A stretch of 64,000 bases of DNA. It comes from an uncultured Clostridia bacterium. GTDB lineage: Bacteria > Bacillota_A > Clostridia > Christensenellales > Aristaeellaceae. The notes under the pieces are model-generated. The model was not told where the DNA came from and ran no database searches. It saw only the letters and a program-made list of their open reading frames with translations. The translations under genes were made by a program, and so were the position numbers. Positions 27,976-37,311 of the stretch are shown here, piece after piece. Numbering within the stretch: the stretch's first letter is position 1; every line of letters starts with the position of its first letter. The stretch lies in the NCBI GenBank assembly GCA_946613955.1, contig CAMOGC010000001.1:1-64000 (forward strand). The letters are read 5' to 3'.

Positions 27976-29193
27976 ATGATTATTGGCGAGCTGACGGAGA
28001 CTTATCCGCCCATGCAGGACGGGGTAGGCCGCGTTTGCTGGGCCTACTGCAAGGCGCTGGAAAGAGCCGGCCATACGGCATATTATATTGCCCCCGACGA
28101 TCCGGAGCAAAGCCGGATCGAGGGGCTGAACACGCTGCTTTACGGGGGCCTTCAGATTCCCAGACAGAATTACCGGCTGGGGACGCCGGATCTGAGCCGG
28201 GCCTTCTGGAAGCGGGTCCGGGAGATTCCCTTTGACATTCTGCACATTCATTCCCCTTTTCTCAGCTTCCGGATCGCCCGGCAGCTTCAGCGGATCAATC
28301 CGGAAATCCCCATCGTGGCGACCTTTCACAGCAAGTATTACGACGATGCATACAAGGTGACCCACAGCAACACCATCGCCCGTCAGGTTGTCAACCATAT
28401 CATCCGGATCTATGACCAATGCGACGAGGTCTGGACCATGAATCCGGAAACGGCCAACGTGCTCCGCTCTTACGGATACCGGGGCGAAATTGTCATTTCC
28501 CCTAACGGAACCGACCTTTTCGAGATCGACCGGGAACGGGCGGCGGAAACCCGCCGGAGGCTCGGCATCCCCGAAGAGAAAAAGGTACTGTTGTTTGTGG
28601 GCCAGATCGACCGGAAGAAAAATATTCATTCGGTGCTGCAGGCCTGCGCCCTGCTGAAAAAGGAAGGGCTCGACTTTGAACTTCTGCTGGCGGGGGAAGG
28701 GCCGGACCGGGGCAGCCTGGAAAAGCTGCAGGATGAGCTGGATCTTGGAGACAGGGTTCGTTTCCTGGGCTTTATCCGGAACGGGGAGGAGCTCCGATGC
28801 CTCTATACCCTGGCAGATCTGTTTGTATTTCCGTCCCTCTACGATAACGCCCCCATGGTCGTCCGGGAGGCGGCGGTCTGCGGAACGGCCTCTGTGCTGG
28901 TTCGGGGCAGCTGCAGCGCGGAGGGCATTACGGATGGGGTCAACGGGTTTCTTTGTGAAAACCGGGTCGAGGATATTGCCCGGGCCATTCGGGAAGGGCT
29001 GCCCTCCGCCCGGGAGACCGGGGCGCGGGCCCGGGAGACGATTCCCAAGCCCTGGGATGAGATCATCGCCGACGTGCTGGAACGATACGGAGCCATGATT
29101 GAGCGGAAAAAAGCGGAGGCTTTCGCGGCCGGCGGAAGAAACGTGTTCATGCGCGAAAAACCGAACCGGAAGAGTGGAAGAGAGAACGGATGA
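27976..29193 (+). CDS. GT4-family glycosyltransferase
   Basis: 405 residues with a GT-B fold: an N-terminal acceptor lobe (GVGRVCWAYCKALERAGH, HIHSPF) and a C-terminal nucleotide-sugar lobe (ISPNGTD, LLFVGQIDRKKN, LLAGEGPDRG). The usual E-x7-E motif appears as D-x7-E in YDNAPMVVREAA. The nearest known group by eye is diacylglycerol glucosyltransferases (DgdA/UgtP-like retaining GT4). It overlaps the flippase-like gene by ATGA (29190-29193). A glycolipid or polyprenyl acceptor is plausible for this pair but is inferred. Confidence 0.85.
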   Translation: MIIGELTETYPPMQDGVGRVCWAYCKALERAGHTAYYIAPDDPEQSRIEGLNTLLYGGLQIPRQNYRLGTPDLSRAFWKRVREIPFDILHIHSPFLSFRIARQLQRINPEIPIVATFHSKYYDDAYKVTHSNTIARQVVNHIIRIYDQCDEVWTMNPETANVLRSYGYRGEIVISPNGTDLFEIDRERAAETRRRLGIPEEKKVLLFVGQIDRKKNIHSVLQACALLKKEGLDFELLLAGEGPDRGSLEKLQDELDLGDRVRFLGFIRNGEELRCLYTLADLFVFPSLYDNAPMVVREAAVCGTASVLVRGSCSAEGITDGVNGFLCENRVEDIARAIREGLPSARETGARARETIPKPWDEIIADVLERYGAMIERKKAEAFAAGGRNVFMREKPNRKSGRENG

Positions 29194-30365
29194 AACTGAA
29201 CTGGAAAAAAATCTTCAGCTCCCTGCTGGTCGTGGCCAGCATTGTGGTTGTAATCTGGATCGCCTTCAGCAACAGCGATCTGGACAACGCGTGGGACGCG
29301 CTGGCCAATCTGGATCCCATCTGGCTGGCCGCCCTGTTCGGATGCTGGTTTGCCTATGTTTTCTTTGATTCGATCAGCTATTGGTTTTATTTCCGGGGAG
29401 AAGGCTTTCGAATCTCCATCCTGCAAACCTTCAGCGCCAGCCTGACGGGCCTTTATTACAGCAATATCACGCCATCGAGCGCCGGTGGTCAGCCCATGCA
29501 GGTCAACGCGCTTCGGAAGGCCGGGATTCCCGTCGGCTATGGAACCATGGCGGCGACGATCCGCTTTATCTGCAACCAGTTTGCCTTCTCCTTTCTGAGC
29601 ATGGCTTTCTGGCTTTCCAACCGGGAATTCGTACAGCGGCAGCTGGGCGATGTGGTCTGGCTCGCCCGGCTGGGTTGGGTGATCAACTTCGCCGGGGTGC
29701 CCCTGGTGATCCTGGCCGCCTTTCAGCGGGATCTGATTCAGCGGGTGGCCAACGGCCTCATTGGCTGGCTTTCCCGGATTCATCTGATCAAAAACCCGGA
29801 GGCCGCCCTGGCCACGACGACCAACGTGCTCAACACCTATCACAGCGCCCTGCGGGAACTGCTGCACAAGCCGGGGCAGATTCTGCTCCAGGTCTTCAAT
29901 TCGTTTTTGTCCGCCATGGGACTGATCGGAACCACCTGGTTCGTGTATAAGGCTTTCCATCTTTCCGGAACGCCCTGGTATCAGATTATCACGGTGGGCT
30001 TCCTGCTGTATGTCAGCGCCTGCTATACCCCCCTTCCGGGAGCCAGCGGAGCGCAGGAAGGCGGTTTCCTGGTTTTCTTCCGGGGGATTTTCCCTCCGGA
30101 TCTGATCGGACTGGCCCTGCTGGTCTGGCGCTTCTTTACCTACTACCTTTTCCTGATCGCCGGGATGATCAATCTGATCGTGGTCAAAATCGTCAACGCC
30201 ATCCGGAGACGGAGGGAGCGGGAGGAACAAAACGCCGGCGCTCAGACGATGAAAGAGGCTTCGGCCGATCAAAGACCTCCGGATCAGGCGGCTGGAGGCC
30301 CGGACGGACGGAAGCCGCAGGAGGGAGCGAAGAGCGAACCCGGCGCTGTGAACCGAAAAATGTAA
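29190..30365 (+). CDS. UPF0104/lysylphosphatidylglycerol-synthase-TM-like membrane protein
   Basis: 391 residues with about eight membrane helices and family motifs NITPSSAGGQPMQVNALRK and YTPLPGASGAQEGG. This matches the flippase-like part of MprF and YbhN proteins. The C-terminal 60 residues are charged and Pro/Gly-rich and should be cytoplasmic. There is no aminoacyl-lipid synthase domain. Its coupling to a GT4 enzyme suggests translocation or positioning of a glycolipid. Confidence 0.85.
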   Translation: MKLNWKKIFSSLLVVASIVVVIWIAFSNSDLDNAWDALANLDPIWLAALFGCWFAYVFFDSISYWFYFRGEGFRISILQTFSASLTGLYYSNITPSSAGGQPMQVNALRKAGIPVGYGTMAATIRFICNQFAFSFLSMAFWLSNREFVQRQLGDVVWLARLGWVINFAGVPLVILAAFQRDLIQRVANGLIGWLSRIHLIKNPEAALATTTNVLNTYHSALRELLHKPGQILLQVFNSFLSAMGLIGTTWFVYKAFHLSGTPWYQIITVGFLLYVSACYTPLPGASGAQEGGFLVFFRGIFPPDLIGLALLVWRFFTYYLFLIAGMINLIVVKIVNAIRRRREREEQNAGAQTMKEASADQRPPDQAAGGPDGRKPQEGAKSEPGAVNRKM

Positions 30366-30470
30366 AATGAGCACGCTGCGGAATGCACAATGATGCCCAT
30401 CCGGAGAGAACCGGAATAAGGGAGGAGCGGCCGAAAAAACAGGGAGCGGCGGACAGGCAGGGAGGCTATT

Positions 30471-32024
30471 TCAGCCCTCCTGCTTTTTCCTGCGGGAAGG
30501 GAGCATTCTCGTCAGGACAGGCCTGTAAACGCTTTTTTCCAGATCCAGCCAGGCGGGCCAGACTTCCGGATATTCCCCGTCACGAACCAGAAAACGATGG
30601 ACAAGGAAACAGACAAGGTTGCCGATGAGCAGGGAAACACCAGCCCCCCGCAGATTATCAGCGGAATACCAGGCGATTATTCCCGGCAGGGGCGCGCCCC
30701 GGAAAAAGCCCATGGAGGCCTCGAGGATCGGGCGGGAGATTTTGTTCGGGAACAGAGCGAGGATCACCGGCGGCAGAGAGGAAAGGATCAGCGCGAGCGC
30801 GGCCGGCGTCGTCAGGACGGTTTTTTGAGCATCATAAACGGCTTGCAGATCCGGATCCCGGTTTTTCAGCCAGAACAGGCAGAGGTAGAGCTTGGCCATA
30901 TAGGCGAAGGTCAGCCCGCCGCAGAAAAGAAAGACCTTCTCAAACAGGGAAACCAGCCAGGAATCGGCCAGCACATCGTATTCCAGCAGCGCTTCATGGA
31001 GCAGCGATTTGGACAGATAGCCGTTGAGCGGAGGAACGCAGGCCAGGCCGAGAAAACCGATCAGAAAGCAGATGTGCAGAAGCGGCTTTTTCCGGCCGAA
31101 CCCCCGAACCTTTGTCAGGGAGAGGGAATGGGCGCCCAGGGCGACGGCCCCGGCGCAGAGAAACAGGTTCAGCTTGAGAAAACTGTGGTTCATCATATGG
31201 AACATGGCTCCCCGGGCGGCCAGAGCGTTTTCTTCTCCCAGAAGCGTCGTCAGACCCACGCCGATGAGGATAAACCCGATCTGGGACATGGAGGAGCAGG
31301 CCAGGGTGTGCTTCAGGTTGGCGGAAAAGACGCCCATCACCGCGCCCAGCAGCATGTTGATCCCTCCAAGTACCAGCATGGCGGCACCCCAGGGAACGCT
31401 ACGGAAAAAAACATGGCAGGAAAGAATGATGATCCCATAGAGCCCCGCTTTGGTCAGCATACCGGACAGGAGGGCTGAGGCCGGCGCTGGCGCCACGGGG
31501 TGCGCCTTCGGCAGCCAGATATGCAGGGGAAAGATGCCCGCCTTGGCGGAAAAACCGATGAAGATCAGAACGCCGGGACCCAGCAGGGGCCAGCGGGACG
31601 GAAGGGTGGCGGACCAGGCCCGAAGCCCGTCGATGTTCAGGGTCCCCGCCAGGGAGCAGAGCCATATCAGACCGACGAGGGCACAGCCGGCCCCGAAGCA
31701 GGCCACGGCCTTGTAGACGCCGGCGGCCTGGTGGGCTTCCTTTGTGTTCTCGAAGGCGACCCAGTTATCGCTGATGAAGGAAATCATGACCAGGAACAGG
31801 AAGGCCGCGCTCAGGTTCTCGGAGGACAGCAGGAGCAGCAGGGCGGCCAGGATCCAAAGAGTGCTTTTCCAGTAGTGCCCCATCCGGGAGTGCCCCTGGA
31901 AATAGCGGAGGGAGAACAGGGCTGATACGCTCCACGTGAAGAGGGCAATGAGGACGTAAATCCCATGGAACCCCTCCAGGGAGAAAACCAGGGGAGAGCC
32001 AAAGATGGAAAGGTCTATGCGCAT
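30471..32024 (-). CDS. Lone complex I/Mrp antiporter-like subunit (NuoL/HyfB/MrpD family)
   Basis: 517 residues with about 14 membrane helices. Family landmarks are [20 protein letters not shown], the ion-path lysine in MLTKAGLYG, and [15 protein letters not shown]. The chosen start at 32024 has GGAG at 7 nt. Such proteins pump H+ or Na+ as parts of NADH dehydrogenase, energy-converting hydrogenases or Mrp antiporters, but no other subunit is encoded nearby. It faces reverse rubrerythrin across a back-to-back promoter region. Confidence 0.85.
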   Translation of the reverse strand: MRIDLSIFGSPLVFSLEGFHGIYVLIALFTWSVSALFSLRYFQGHSRMGHYWKSTLWILAALLLLLSSENLSAAFLFLVMISFISDNWVAFENTKEAHQAAGVYKAVACFGAGCALVGLIWLCSLAGTLNIDGLRAWSATLPSRWPLLGPGVLIFIGFSAKAGIFPLHIWLPKAHPVAPAPASALLSGMLTKAGLYGIIILSCHVFFRSVPWGAAMLVLGGINMLLGAVMGVFSANLKHTLACSSMSQIGFILIGVGLTTLLGEENALAARGAMFHMMNHSFLKLNLFLCAGAVALGAHSLSLTKVRGFGRKKPLLHICFLIGFLGLACVPPLNGYLSKSLLHEALLEYDVLADSWLVSLFEKVFLFCGGLTFAYMAKLYLCLFWLKNRDPDLQAVYDAQKTVLTTPAALALILSSLPPVILALFPNKISRPILEASMGFFRGAPLPGIIAWYSADNLRGAGVSLLIGNLVCFLVHRFLVRDGEYPEVWPAWLDLEKSVYRPVLTRMLPSRRKKQEG

Positions 32025-32174
32025 GAGTGATCTCCTCTCGGACATTGATCCAAAGAACGCGCCGCTTACTCCCGGCTGTTCTCGCCAGGGGAGGGGCTCG
32101 CCTTTTCCTGACCGACGGGGCGGATATGCTTTCCTGGACGCTGGTTTTTTACAGGATCAGACCGTCGTCATTCC
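32025..32174 (-). other. 150-nt leader of the antiporter-like gene
   Basis: From the predicted transcription start near 32174 to the ATG there is an untranslated leader of about 150 nt. Some segments can pair (an early GACGACGG with a later CCGTCGG; CCTG with CAGG around an A-rich loop). I could not match it to a known riboswitch. Confidence 0.4.
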
Positions 32175-32180
32175 CCGCTC

Positions 32181-32209
32181 ATTATACATGATCCGCCGGA
32201 AAGAAACAA
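32181..32209 (-). promoter_or_regulatory. Promoter for the antiporter-like gene
   Basis: Minus-strand -35 TTGTTT (32204-32209), 17-nt spacer, consensus -10 TATAAT (32181-32186). Confidence 0.7.
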
Positions 32210-32217
32210 GGAAGGCC

Positions 32218-32246
32218 TTGCTTTTATCCGTGGCGGATGGTATACT
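32218..32246 (+). promoter_or_regulatory. Promoter for reverse rubrerythrin
   Basis: -35 TTGCTT (32218-32223), 17-nt spacer, -10 TATACT (32241-32246). Its -35 is 8 bp from the -35 of the opposing promoter. Confidence 0.75.
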
Positions 32247-32307
32247 TTCTCCGCGAAATGGATTCAATCCCGGGAACGGGCATCGAGAAAAACGGAGGTG
32301 TATCAAA

Positions 32308-32850
32308 ATGAAATGGGTTTGCTCTGTCTGCGGTTACGTTTATGAAGGCTCCGAGCCGCCGGAAAAGTGTCCGGTCTGCAAGGCTCCTGCCAGCAAGTTC
32401 CTGAAGCAGGATGCGGAAATGACCTGGGCGGCGGAGCATGTGCTCGGCGTGGCCCAGGGTGCGCCTGAGGATATCATCGCCGATCTGCGGTCCAATTTCC
32501 AGGGCGAATGCAGCGAAGTGGGCATGTATCTGGCCATGGGCCGGGTCGCGGCCCGCGAAGGCTATCCGGAAATCGCCGAGTATTGGAAGACCGCTGCTTT
32601 TGAAGAAGCGGAGCACGCTGCCAAGTTTGCTGAGCTTCTGGGCGAGGTGCTGACCGACAGCACCGAAAAGAACCTGAAGATGCGCGTTGAAGCCGAAAAC
32701 GGCGCCACCGCCGGCAAGACCGACCTGGCCAAGCGCGCCAAGGCCCTGAACCTGGACGCCATCCACGACACCGTGCATGAGATGGCCCGCGACGAAGCCC
32801 GGCACGGCAAGGCGTTTGCTGGGCTGCTGAAGCGGTATTTCGGGAAGTGA
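32308..32850 (+). CDS. Reverse rubrerythrin (rubredoxin-first NADH peroxidase)
   Basis: 180 residues. An N-terminal rubredoxin domain carries C5, C8, C21 and C24 (CSVCGY, CPVCKAP), followed by a ferritin-like di-iron four-helix bundle with E-x-x-H ligands (EAEH, DEARH). This domain order defines reverse rubrerythrin, which reduces hydrogen peroxide and oxygen in clostridia. The start at 32308 has GGAGGT at 8 nt. It is monocistronic, with its own promoter and a strong terminator. Confidence 0.95.
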   Translation: MKWVCSVCGYVYEGSEPPEKCPVCKAPASKFLKQDAEMTWAAEHVLGVAQGAPEDIIADLRSNFQGECSEVGMYLAMGRVAAREGYPEIAEYWKTAAFEEAEHAAKFAELLGEVLTDSTEKNLKMRVEAENGATAGKTDLAKRAKALNLDAIHDTVHEMARDEARHGKAFAGLLKRYFGK

Positions 32851-32890
32851 AATCCCCGCTGCGCAGGGCTTTCTGGGGAGTGACCTGGAA

Positions 32891-32931
32891 AGCGAAAGGG
32901 AACCGCTGGAAAGCGGTTCCCTTTCGCTTTT
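32891..32931. terminator. Bidirectional terminator
   Basis: A perfect 17-bp stem (32891-32907 with 32912-32928), GGAA loop and T-run on the plus strand. It lies between the convergent rubrerythrin and adaptor genes. Confidence 0.9.
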
Positions 32932-32935
32932 GGGG

Positions 32936-34015
32936 CTATCGGGCAATATAGACGGAGGCGCTGGCCCCCAGGGGAAGCGTTGGATCCTCCATGCGGATAT
33001 GCACCTGATAATAGGCGGCGTTCTGTCGGGTGACGCCCAGGCCGCTGATGGAGGTCACGACCCCGGTCAGCACCCGGTCTTCATCCATATCCAGGGTGAC
33101 GGGGATGCTGTCGCCCACCTTCAGGCGGTCGATATCCATCTCATCCACCTCTGCGACGACTTCCCGGGAACCGTCCAGATAGATCCTGGCCAGCAGCGCG
33201 CCCTTCCAGACCTGCTGTCCGGGCTGGACGCCCACCAGGGCGATCACGCCGTCCTTCGGGGAAGAAACAGCGGAGGAGGCGCCTCTGTCGGCGTCCGGGC
33301 CCATCAGAGAGAAGATCGGATCCCCCTTGCGAACAGCGGCGCCTTCGGAAACGAAAACCTTTTCCACCCGGCCGCCGCCCGTCAGAAGCACGGGATCCCG
33401 GGCCACAACGGCTCCGGACCCCACCTTGTTTCTCCCGGCGGTTGTGCCGCGGTAAAGCTGAACCGCGTCGCGGGTTTCAAAATCGCCTTCCGTGACTTCC
33501 ATAACGTAGGTTTCACCGGAGACGGCGAGAACCGTACCGCTGCCCTTGTGGCTGCCGACGGTGGTTTTGATGAGCAGGGTTTCTCCGACATGGAGTTCGC
33601 GGTTTTCGGTATTGTTATAGGCGCCGGCGGTGGAAGCCTGGATCCGGTAGCGGAGAGTGCCGTCCATGGCGCCGAGACAGCCGTAACGGGCGAGCGTGTC
33701 GGCGGCGGCATCCCCCGGGGCGGCGAACAGGGCCGTGATCACCCCGTCTTCGGGCGCGGATACCTCCGTCGTCAGCATGGTCATGATCGTGTCCCCGGCG
33801 GAAACCCGATCGCCGGCGGAGAGGTCAAAGGGACTCAGCGTTCCGGAATACGGAGCGGTCACGTCCACATAGTCCGCATAGGATACGGAGCCGTTGGCCA
33901 CGGTATAGCCGCTCAGATCCGTCTCCGTTACAGCCTCCATGGGTTCTTCCTCCCCCAGGGCGGGCAGAGCGGCCAGGAGCAGGAGCGCGGTCAGAAGGGC
34001 AGTCCATCTTTTCAT
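32936..34015 (-). CDS. Secreted HlyD-like ABC efflux adaptor
   Basis: 359 residues with a cleavable signal peptide (about 1-21, PALGEE) and no membrane anchor. Two lipoyl-like half-motifs are visible (VTAPYSGTLSPFDLSAGDRV and SSPKDGVIALVGVQPGQQV), followed by a beta-barrel segment. It is a paralogue of the adaptor at 53132 (compare HVGETLLIKTTVGSHKGSG with HSGETLYLTSRNHTKDKGVG). It lies 39 bp downstream of an FtsX-like permease, so it belongs to the ATPase-permease-adaptor operon transcribed from 37151. The substrate is unknown. Confidence 0.8.
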   Translation of the reverse strand: MKRWTALLTALLLLAALPALGEEEPMEAVTETDLSGYTVANGSVSYADYVDVTAPYSGTLSPFDLSAGDRVSAGDTIMTMLTTEVSAPEDGVITALFAAPGDAAADTLARYGCLGAMDGTLRYRIQASTAGAYNNTENRELHVGETLLIKTTVGSHKGSGTVLAVSGETYVMEVTEGDFETRDAVQLYRGTTAGRNKVGSGAVVARDPVLLTGGGRVEKVFVSEGAAVRKGDPIFSLMGPDADRGASSAVSSPKDGVIALVGVQPGQQVWKGALLARIYLDGSREVVAEVDEMDIDRLKVGDSIPVTLDMDEDRVLTGVVTSISGLGVTRQNAAYYQVHIRMEDPTLPLGASASVYIAR

Positions 34016-34054
34016 CTTTTTTCCTTTCTCCGGGAGCCGGAGGCCCCGGTTTGC

Positions 34055-36385
34055 TTATTCAACGCTTTTCAGCGCTTCCACCATGTCGATTTTCCGAACC
34101 TTCAGGGTCAGGAACCATTCGATCAGCGCGGCGAAGGCAAAGGTGACCGCGCTGGAGAGCAGGACGGTGCGGGGATGAATATGCATGACGAAAACCATGG
34201 ATTCAAACTCGCACATCTTCAGAATCACGCGGACCAGCCCGATGCCCGGCAGGATGCCCGCGGCGACGCCGAAAACAGCGGTCAGGTTGTTTTCCCGCAT
34301 CATCAGCCCCCGGATCTCCCGCTGATGATAGCCCAGCACCTTGAGCGTCGCGTATTCCCGGGTGCGCTCCGTAAAATTCATGAGCCCCATGTTATAGCAG
34401 ATGACAAAGGCCAGCCCCAACGCCACGAAGCTCAGAATGCTGAAAGCCGCGGATGCGGAATCCAGGATCCGCAGCGCCTGGGGATACTGCTTTTCCGGAT
34501 ATTTGAGACCGCTGACTTCGTCCATGTCCTCCAGCCGGCTGAGACAGAAGGGCGTGGGGTCCTGAATCAGCAGACCGGTCAGGAAGAAAGCGCCTTTATG
34601 CAGCCGCTCCCAGGCTTTTTTTCCCATGTAAGCCCCCTGTCCGATATTGCTCTGGGCCAGGGCGGCCACCCGAAGAACGACCGTTTCATCATCGCCCGGC
34701 AGGCGCAGGGTGACCCAGTCCCCGGTCGAGCAGCTCAGCAGATCCGCCATCTTCTCCGTCAGCACGATGCCATCTTCCGGAAGCGCCAGCACAGAGGCTC
34801 CGCTTCCCAGGCGAAGCAGCGTCGTATCCTCCGGCAGCACCGTCAGCAACAGGGTTCGCTTCCGCTTTTCCGTGGTCAGGGTTACGCTCATTTCCATGAC
34901 CCCGTCCACCCGGGCGGCGTCCAGACGGGCGCGGTAGCTTTCCAGGGTACCGGCGCGCTCCGGAATCATGTCCGCCCTCACGTCATAGGAGAGGGTTTCG
35001 AAAAAATGCTGACGCACAAAGTAGGGAATGGAATCCTGGAGACCAAAGGAGCAGATGATCAGCATATTGCAAAACAGCAGACCGACCATGGACATCAGGG
35101 TCCGCCCCTTGTTGCGGAAGAGGTTGCGGATGATCATCTTCGTATTGAAGGACAGGCGGCCCCAGAGCCATCCGATCCGATCCAAAGGCACCCGGCTGCC
35201 GGAGCGGGGAGGCTTCGGCCGGAGCAGATCCGCCGTGGACTCCTGGGCGGAGCGGCGGATATGGCGCACGCAGATCAGAACGCACATCAGCACTTCCGCC
35301 ACGGCAAGCCCCCAGGAAAGGGGAGAGATGGGCGCCATCCGCACCCGGGGTACCCGCATATTGACCGCCAGCATTCGCCAGAGGATGGGCGGGAGGGTGA
35401 ACTGGGCCGTGAAAAGCCCCAGAAAGGAACCCAGGGCGGAGGGCCAAAGGGCGTAGTTTACATAATGGCGATAGATCCGGCCGTCCGGATAGCCCAGAGC
35501 CTTCATCGTGCCCATCTGGATCCGCTGGGTGTCCATCATGCGGGCCAGGGTTGTGACCACCACCAGCGCGGCGACAAAGTAGGCCAGGACGGGGAAGAGA
35601 TAGCTCATGTTCCGGAACAGGCTGACATAATTGCGGGCCTGCAGGGTGGAAGAGTGGGTTTTTTCCCGGACGATGATGGTCGCGGAGGGAAGGACGCTTT
35701 CGATCGCGGCCTCCGCTTCGTCTGGATCCGAGCCGGGCCGGAGACGGAGGATCAGCTCATTGTACGGCATCTCCTCCAGCGCTTTGTCCTGCAGGAGGAT
35801 AAAGCCGAAGGTGGAGGGATCCGGGGACATATCCTTGACGGTAATCAGATATTCCGGGGATAGCACCGTCCCCCGGACGATCAGGGAGCGGCGACGGCCG
35901 GCGATTTCCAGCTCCAGCCGGCTGCCGGGAACGAGCCCCTGGGCCTGGGCGAACTGCTCTTCCACCAGGCAGCCCCGGGGATCCTCGCCAGAGAGTTTTT
36001 TCCCGGAACGCACCAGGGGAACATTCAGCCGGGGTTCTCCCCGGAAGGCATGGAGGGCGACGCTGACCTTCCCCGGGAGATCCGGTGCGTCCGCCTCCAG
36101 GGTGATGCGCTCCTGCACCAGATCAATCTCCGGGAGGGCGCGGATGCGGGCAATGTCCTGCCGGGAAAAGGACGTGCTCCGCACCCAGAAATCCGCCAGG
36201 CGGCCTTCCTCAATCCAGGAATCGAAGGTCAGCTGCTCCATTCGCCAGTTGGCGTCCAATCCGGCAAAAACCCACGTTCCCAGAAAGCAGAGGAGCAGCA
36301 TGGCCAGAAACTGGGTTCCGTTCTGGCGGAAATCCCGGAGGAGCTTTCTGGTGAGCGCGGAGACACGCCGGTTTTCCCTTACCAT
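34055..36385 (-). CDS. FtsX-like ABC transporter permease (double-domain)
   Basis: 776 residues: an N-terminal helix (about 20-40), a large extracytoplasmic domain, a first FtsX block of three helices (about 255-370), a second extracytoplasmic domain, and a final FtsX block (about 655-776, ending LTLKVRKIDMVEALKSVE). This is the layout of large mechanotransmission permeases (MacB/LolC/BceB superfamily) that do not move substrate through a classical channel. It overlaps the ATPase gene by 7 nt (36379-36385), so the two are translated together. Confidence 0.88.
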   Translation of the reverse strand: MVRENRRVSALTRKLLRDFRQNGTQFLAMLLLCFLGTWVFAGLDANWRMEQLTFDSWIEEGRLADFWVRSTSFSRQDIARIRALPEIDLVQERITLEADAPDLPGKVSVALHAFRGEPRLNVPLVRSGKKLSGEDPRGCLVEEQFAQAQGLVPGSRLELEIAGRRRSLIVRGTVLSPEYLITVKDMSPDPSTFGFILLQDKALEEMPYNELILRLRPGSDPDEAEAAIESVLPSATIIVREKTHSSTLQARNYVSLFRNMSYLFPVLAYFVAALVVVTTLARMMDTQRIQMGTMKALGYPDGRIYRHYVNYALWPSALGSFLGLFTAQFTLPPILWRMLAVNMRVPRVRMAPISPLSWGLAVAEVLMCVLICVRHIRRSAQESTADLLRPKPPRSGSRVPLDRIGWLWGRLSFNTKMIIRNLFRNKGRTLMSMVGLLFCNMLIICSFGLQDSIPYFVRQHFFETLSYDVRADMIPERAGTLESYRARLDAARVDGVMEMSVTLTTEKRKRTLLLTVLPEDTTLLRLGSGASVLALPEDGIVLTEKMADLLSCSTGDWVTLRLPGDDETVVLRVAALAQSNIGQGAYMGKKAWERLHKGAFFLTGLLIQDPTPFCLSRLEDMDEVSGLKYPEKQYPQALRILDSASAAFSILSFVALGLAFVICYNMGLMNFTERTREYATLKVLGYHQREIRGLMMRENNLTAVFGVAAGILPGIGLVRVILKMCEFESMVFVMHIHPRTVLLSSAVTFAFAALIEWFLTLKVRKIDMVEALKSVE

Positions 36386-37080
36386 GTGATGCTCTCCGCG
36401 TCGGCGGGCGAGTCATTCATTTCCACCTGCCAGACGCTTCCGTTACGCATACGGATGACCCGGTTCCCCAGCTGGGCGATAGAGGCATTATGGGTAATGA
36501 TGACCACGGTGGTATGAAAAGTGCGGCTGACATGGGTCAGAAGGGAGAGCACCTGCTCACCGGTCCGGGAGTCCAGGGCTCCGGTCGGCTCGTCGCACAG
36601 CAGGAGCGCCGGATTTTTGCAAAGGGCGCGGGCGATCGAGACCCGCTGCTGCTCCCCGCCGGAGAGCTGGGCGGGGAAATTGTTCAGCCGATCCGCCAGA
36701 CCGACCTGCTCCAGCACATCCCGGGGCCGCAGGGCTTTCGGGCAGACCTGCTGGGCGAGCTCCACGTTTTCGAGCGCCGTCAGGTTGGGCATCAGATTAT
36801 AAAACTGGAAGACAAACCCCACATCCAGCCGCCGGTACTCCGTCAGCTGGGAGGGGACCATACCGGTAATTTCCTTTCCACCCACGGAAATACGGCCGGA
36901 GGTCGCACTGTCCATGCCGCCCAGCAAATTCAGCACCGTCGTTTTTCCGGCGCCGCTGGGCCCCAGCACCACGCAGAGCTCCCCCTGCTCTATGCCGAAG
37001 GAAACATGATCCGCGGCGTGAACCACATTGTCCCCGCTTCCGTAATCCTTGCAGACGTTTTCAAACTCGATGTAGCTCAT
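36379..37080 (-). CDS. MacB/LolD-type ABC transporter ATPase
   Basis: 233 residues with Walker [10 protein letters not shown]-loop FVFQFYNL, signature [15 protein letters not shown] and Walker [14 protein letters not shown], the typical LolD/MacB set. ATG 37080 has AAAGG at 7 nt; the in-frame codon at 37098 has none. First gene of the operon with the permease and adaptor. Confidence 0.92.
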   Translation of the reverse strand: MSYIEFENVCKDYGSGDNVVHAADHVSFGIEQGELCVVLGPSGAGKTTVLNLLGGMDSATSGRISVGGKEITGMVPSQLTEYRRLDVGFVFQFYNLMPNLTALENVELAQQVCPKALRPRDVLEQVGLADRLNNFPAQLSGGEQQRVSIARALCKNPALLLCDEPTGALDSRTGEQVLSLLTHVSRTFHTTVVIITHNASIAQLGNRVIRMRNGSVWQVEMNDSPADAESITW

Positions 37081-37121
37081 TCGGCCGCCTTTCGTCAAAA
37101 AGTCGAAAAGATGATAACCTC

Positions 37122-37151
37122 ATTATATACAAAGGGCTCCGAACCGGTCAA
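37122..37151 (-). promoter_or_regulatory. Promoter for the MacB-type operon
   Basis: Minus-strand -35 TTGACC (37146-37151), 18-nt spacer, -10 TATAAT (37122-37127). Confidence 0.7.
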
Positions 37152-37222
37152 GACCCGTCCCGAGGATGAGAAAAAGGGGTCGCTTTCGAAATGTACAATC
37201 CGAGAATGTTTTGCGTCCATAC

Positions 37223-37251
37223 TTGACAGGATAGTATTTTGGGTGTACTTT
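37223..37251 (+). promoter_or_regulatory. Promoter for the GntR/FCD regulator
   Basis: Consensus -35 TTGACA (37223-37228), 17-nt spacer, -10 TACTTT (37246-37251). Confidence 0.75.
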
Positions 37252-37311
37252 GTATCCGAAATGCAGAAAGAATTCAGCCGCGAGGCTGTTTTCTGAGGAG
37301 GCGTGTGGGCA

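Noticed and set aside
30383..30628. An 81-codon plus-strand open frame between the flippase-like gene and the antiporter-like gene
   Set aside because: More than half overlaps the antiporter-like gene on the other strand, and the translation is low-complexity with no motif.
32025..32174. The leader of the antiporter-like gene as a member of a known riboswitch class (guanidine, fluoride, c-di-GMP)
   Set aside because: None of the conserved core sequences of those classes could be recognised; it is listed only as an unassigned leader.
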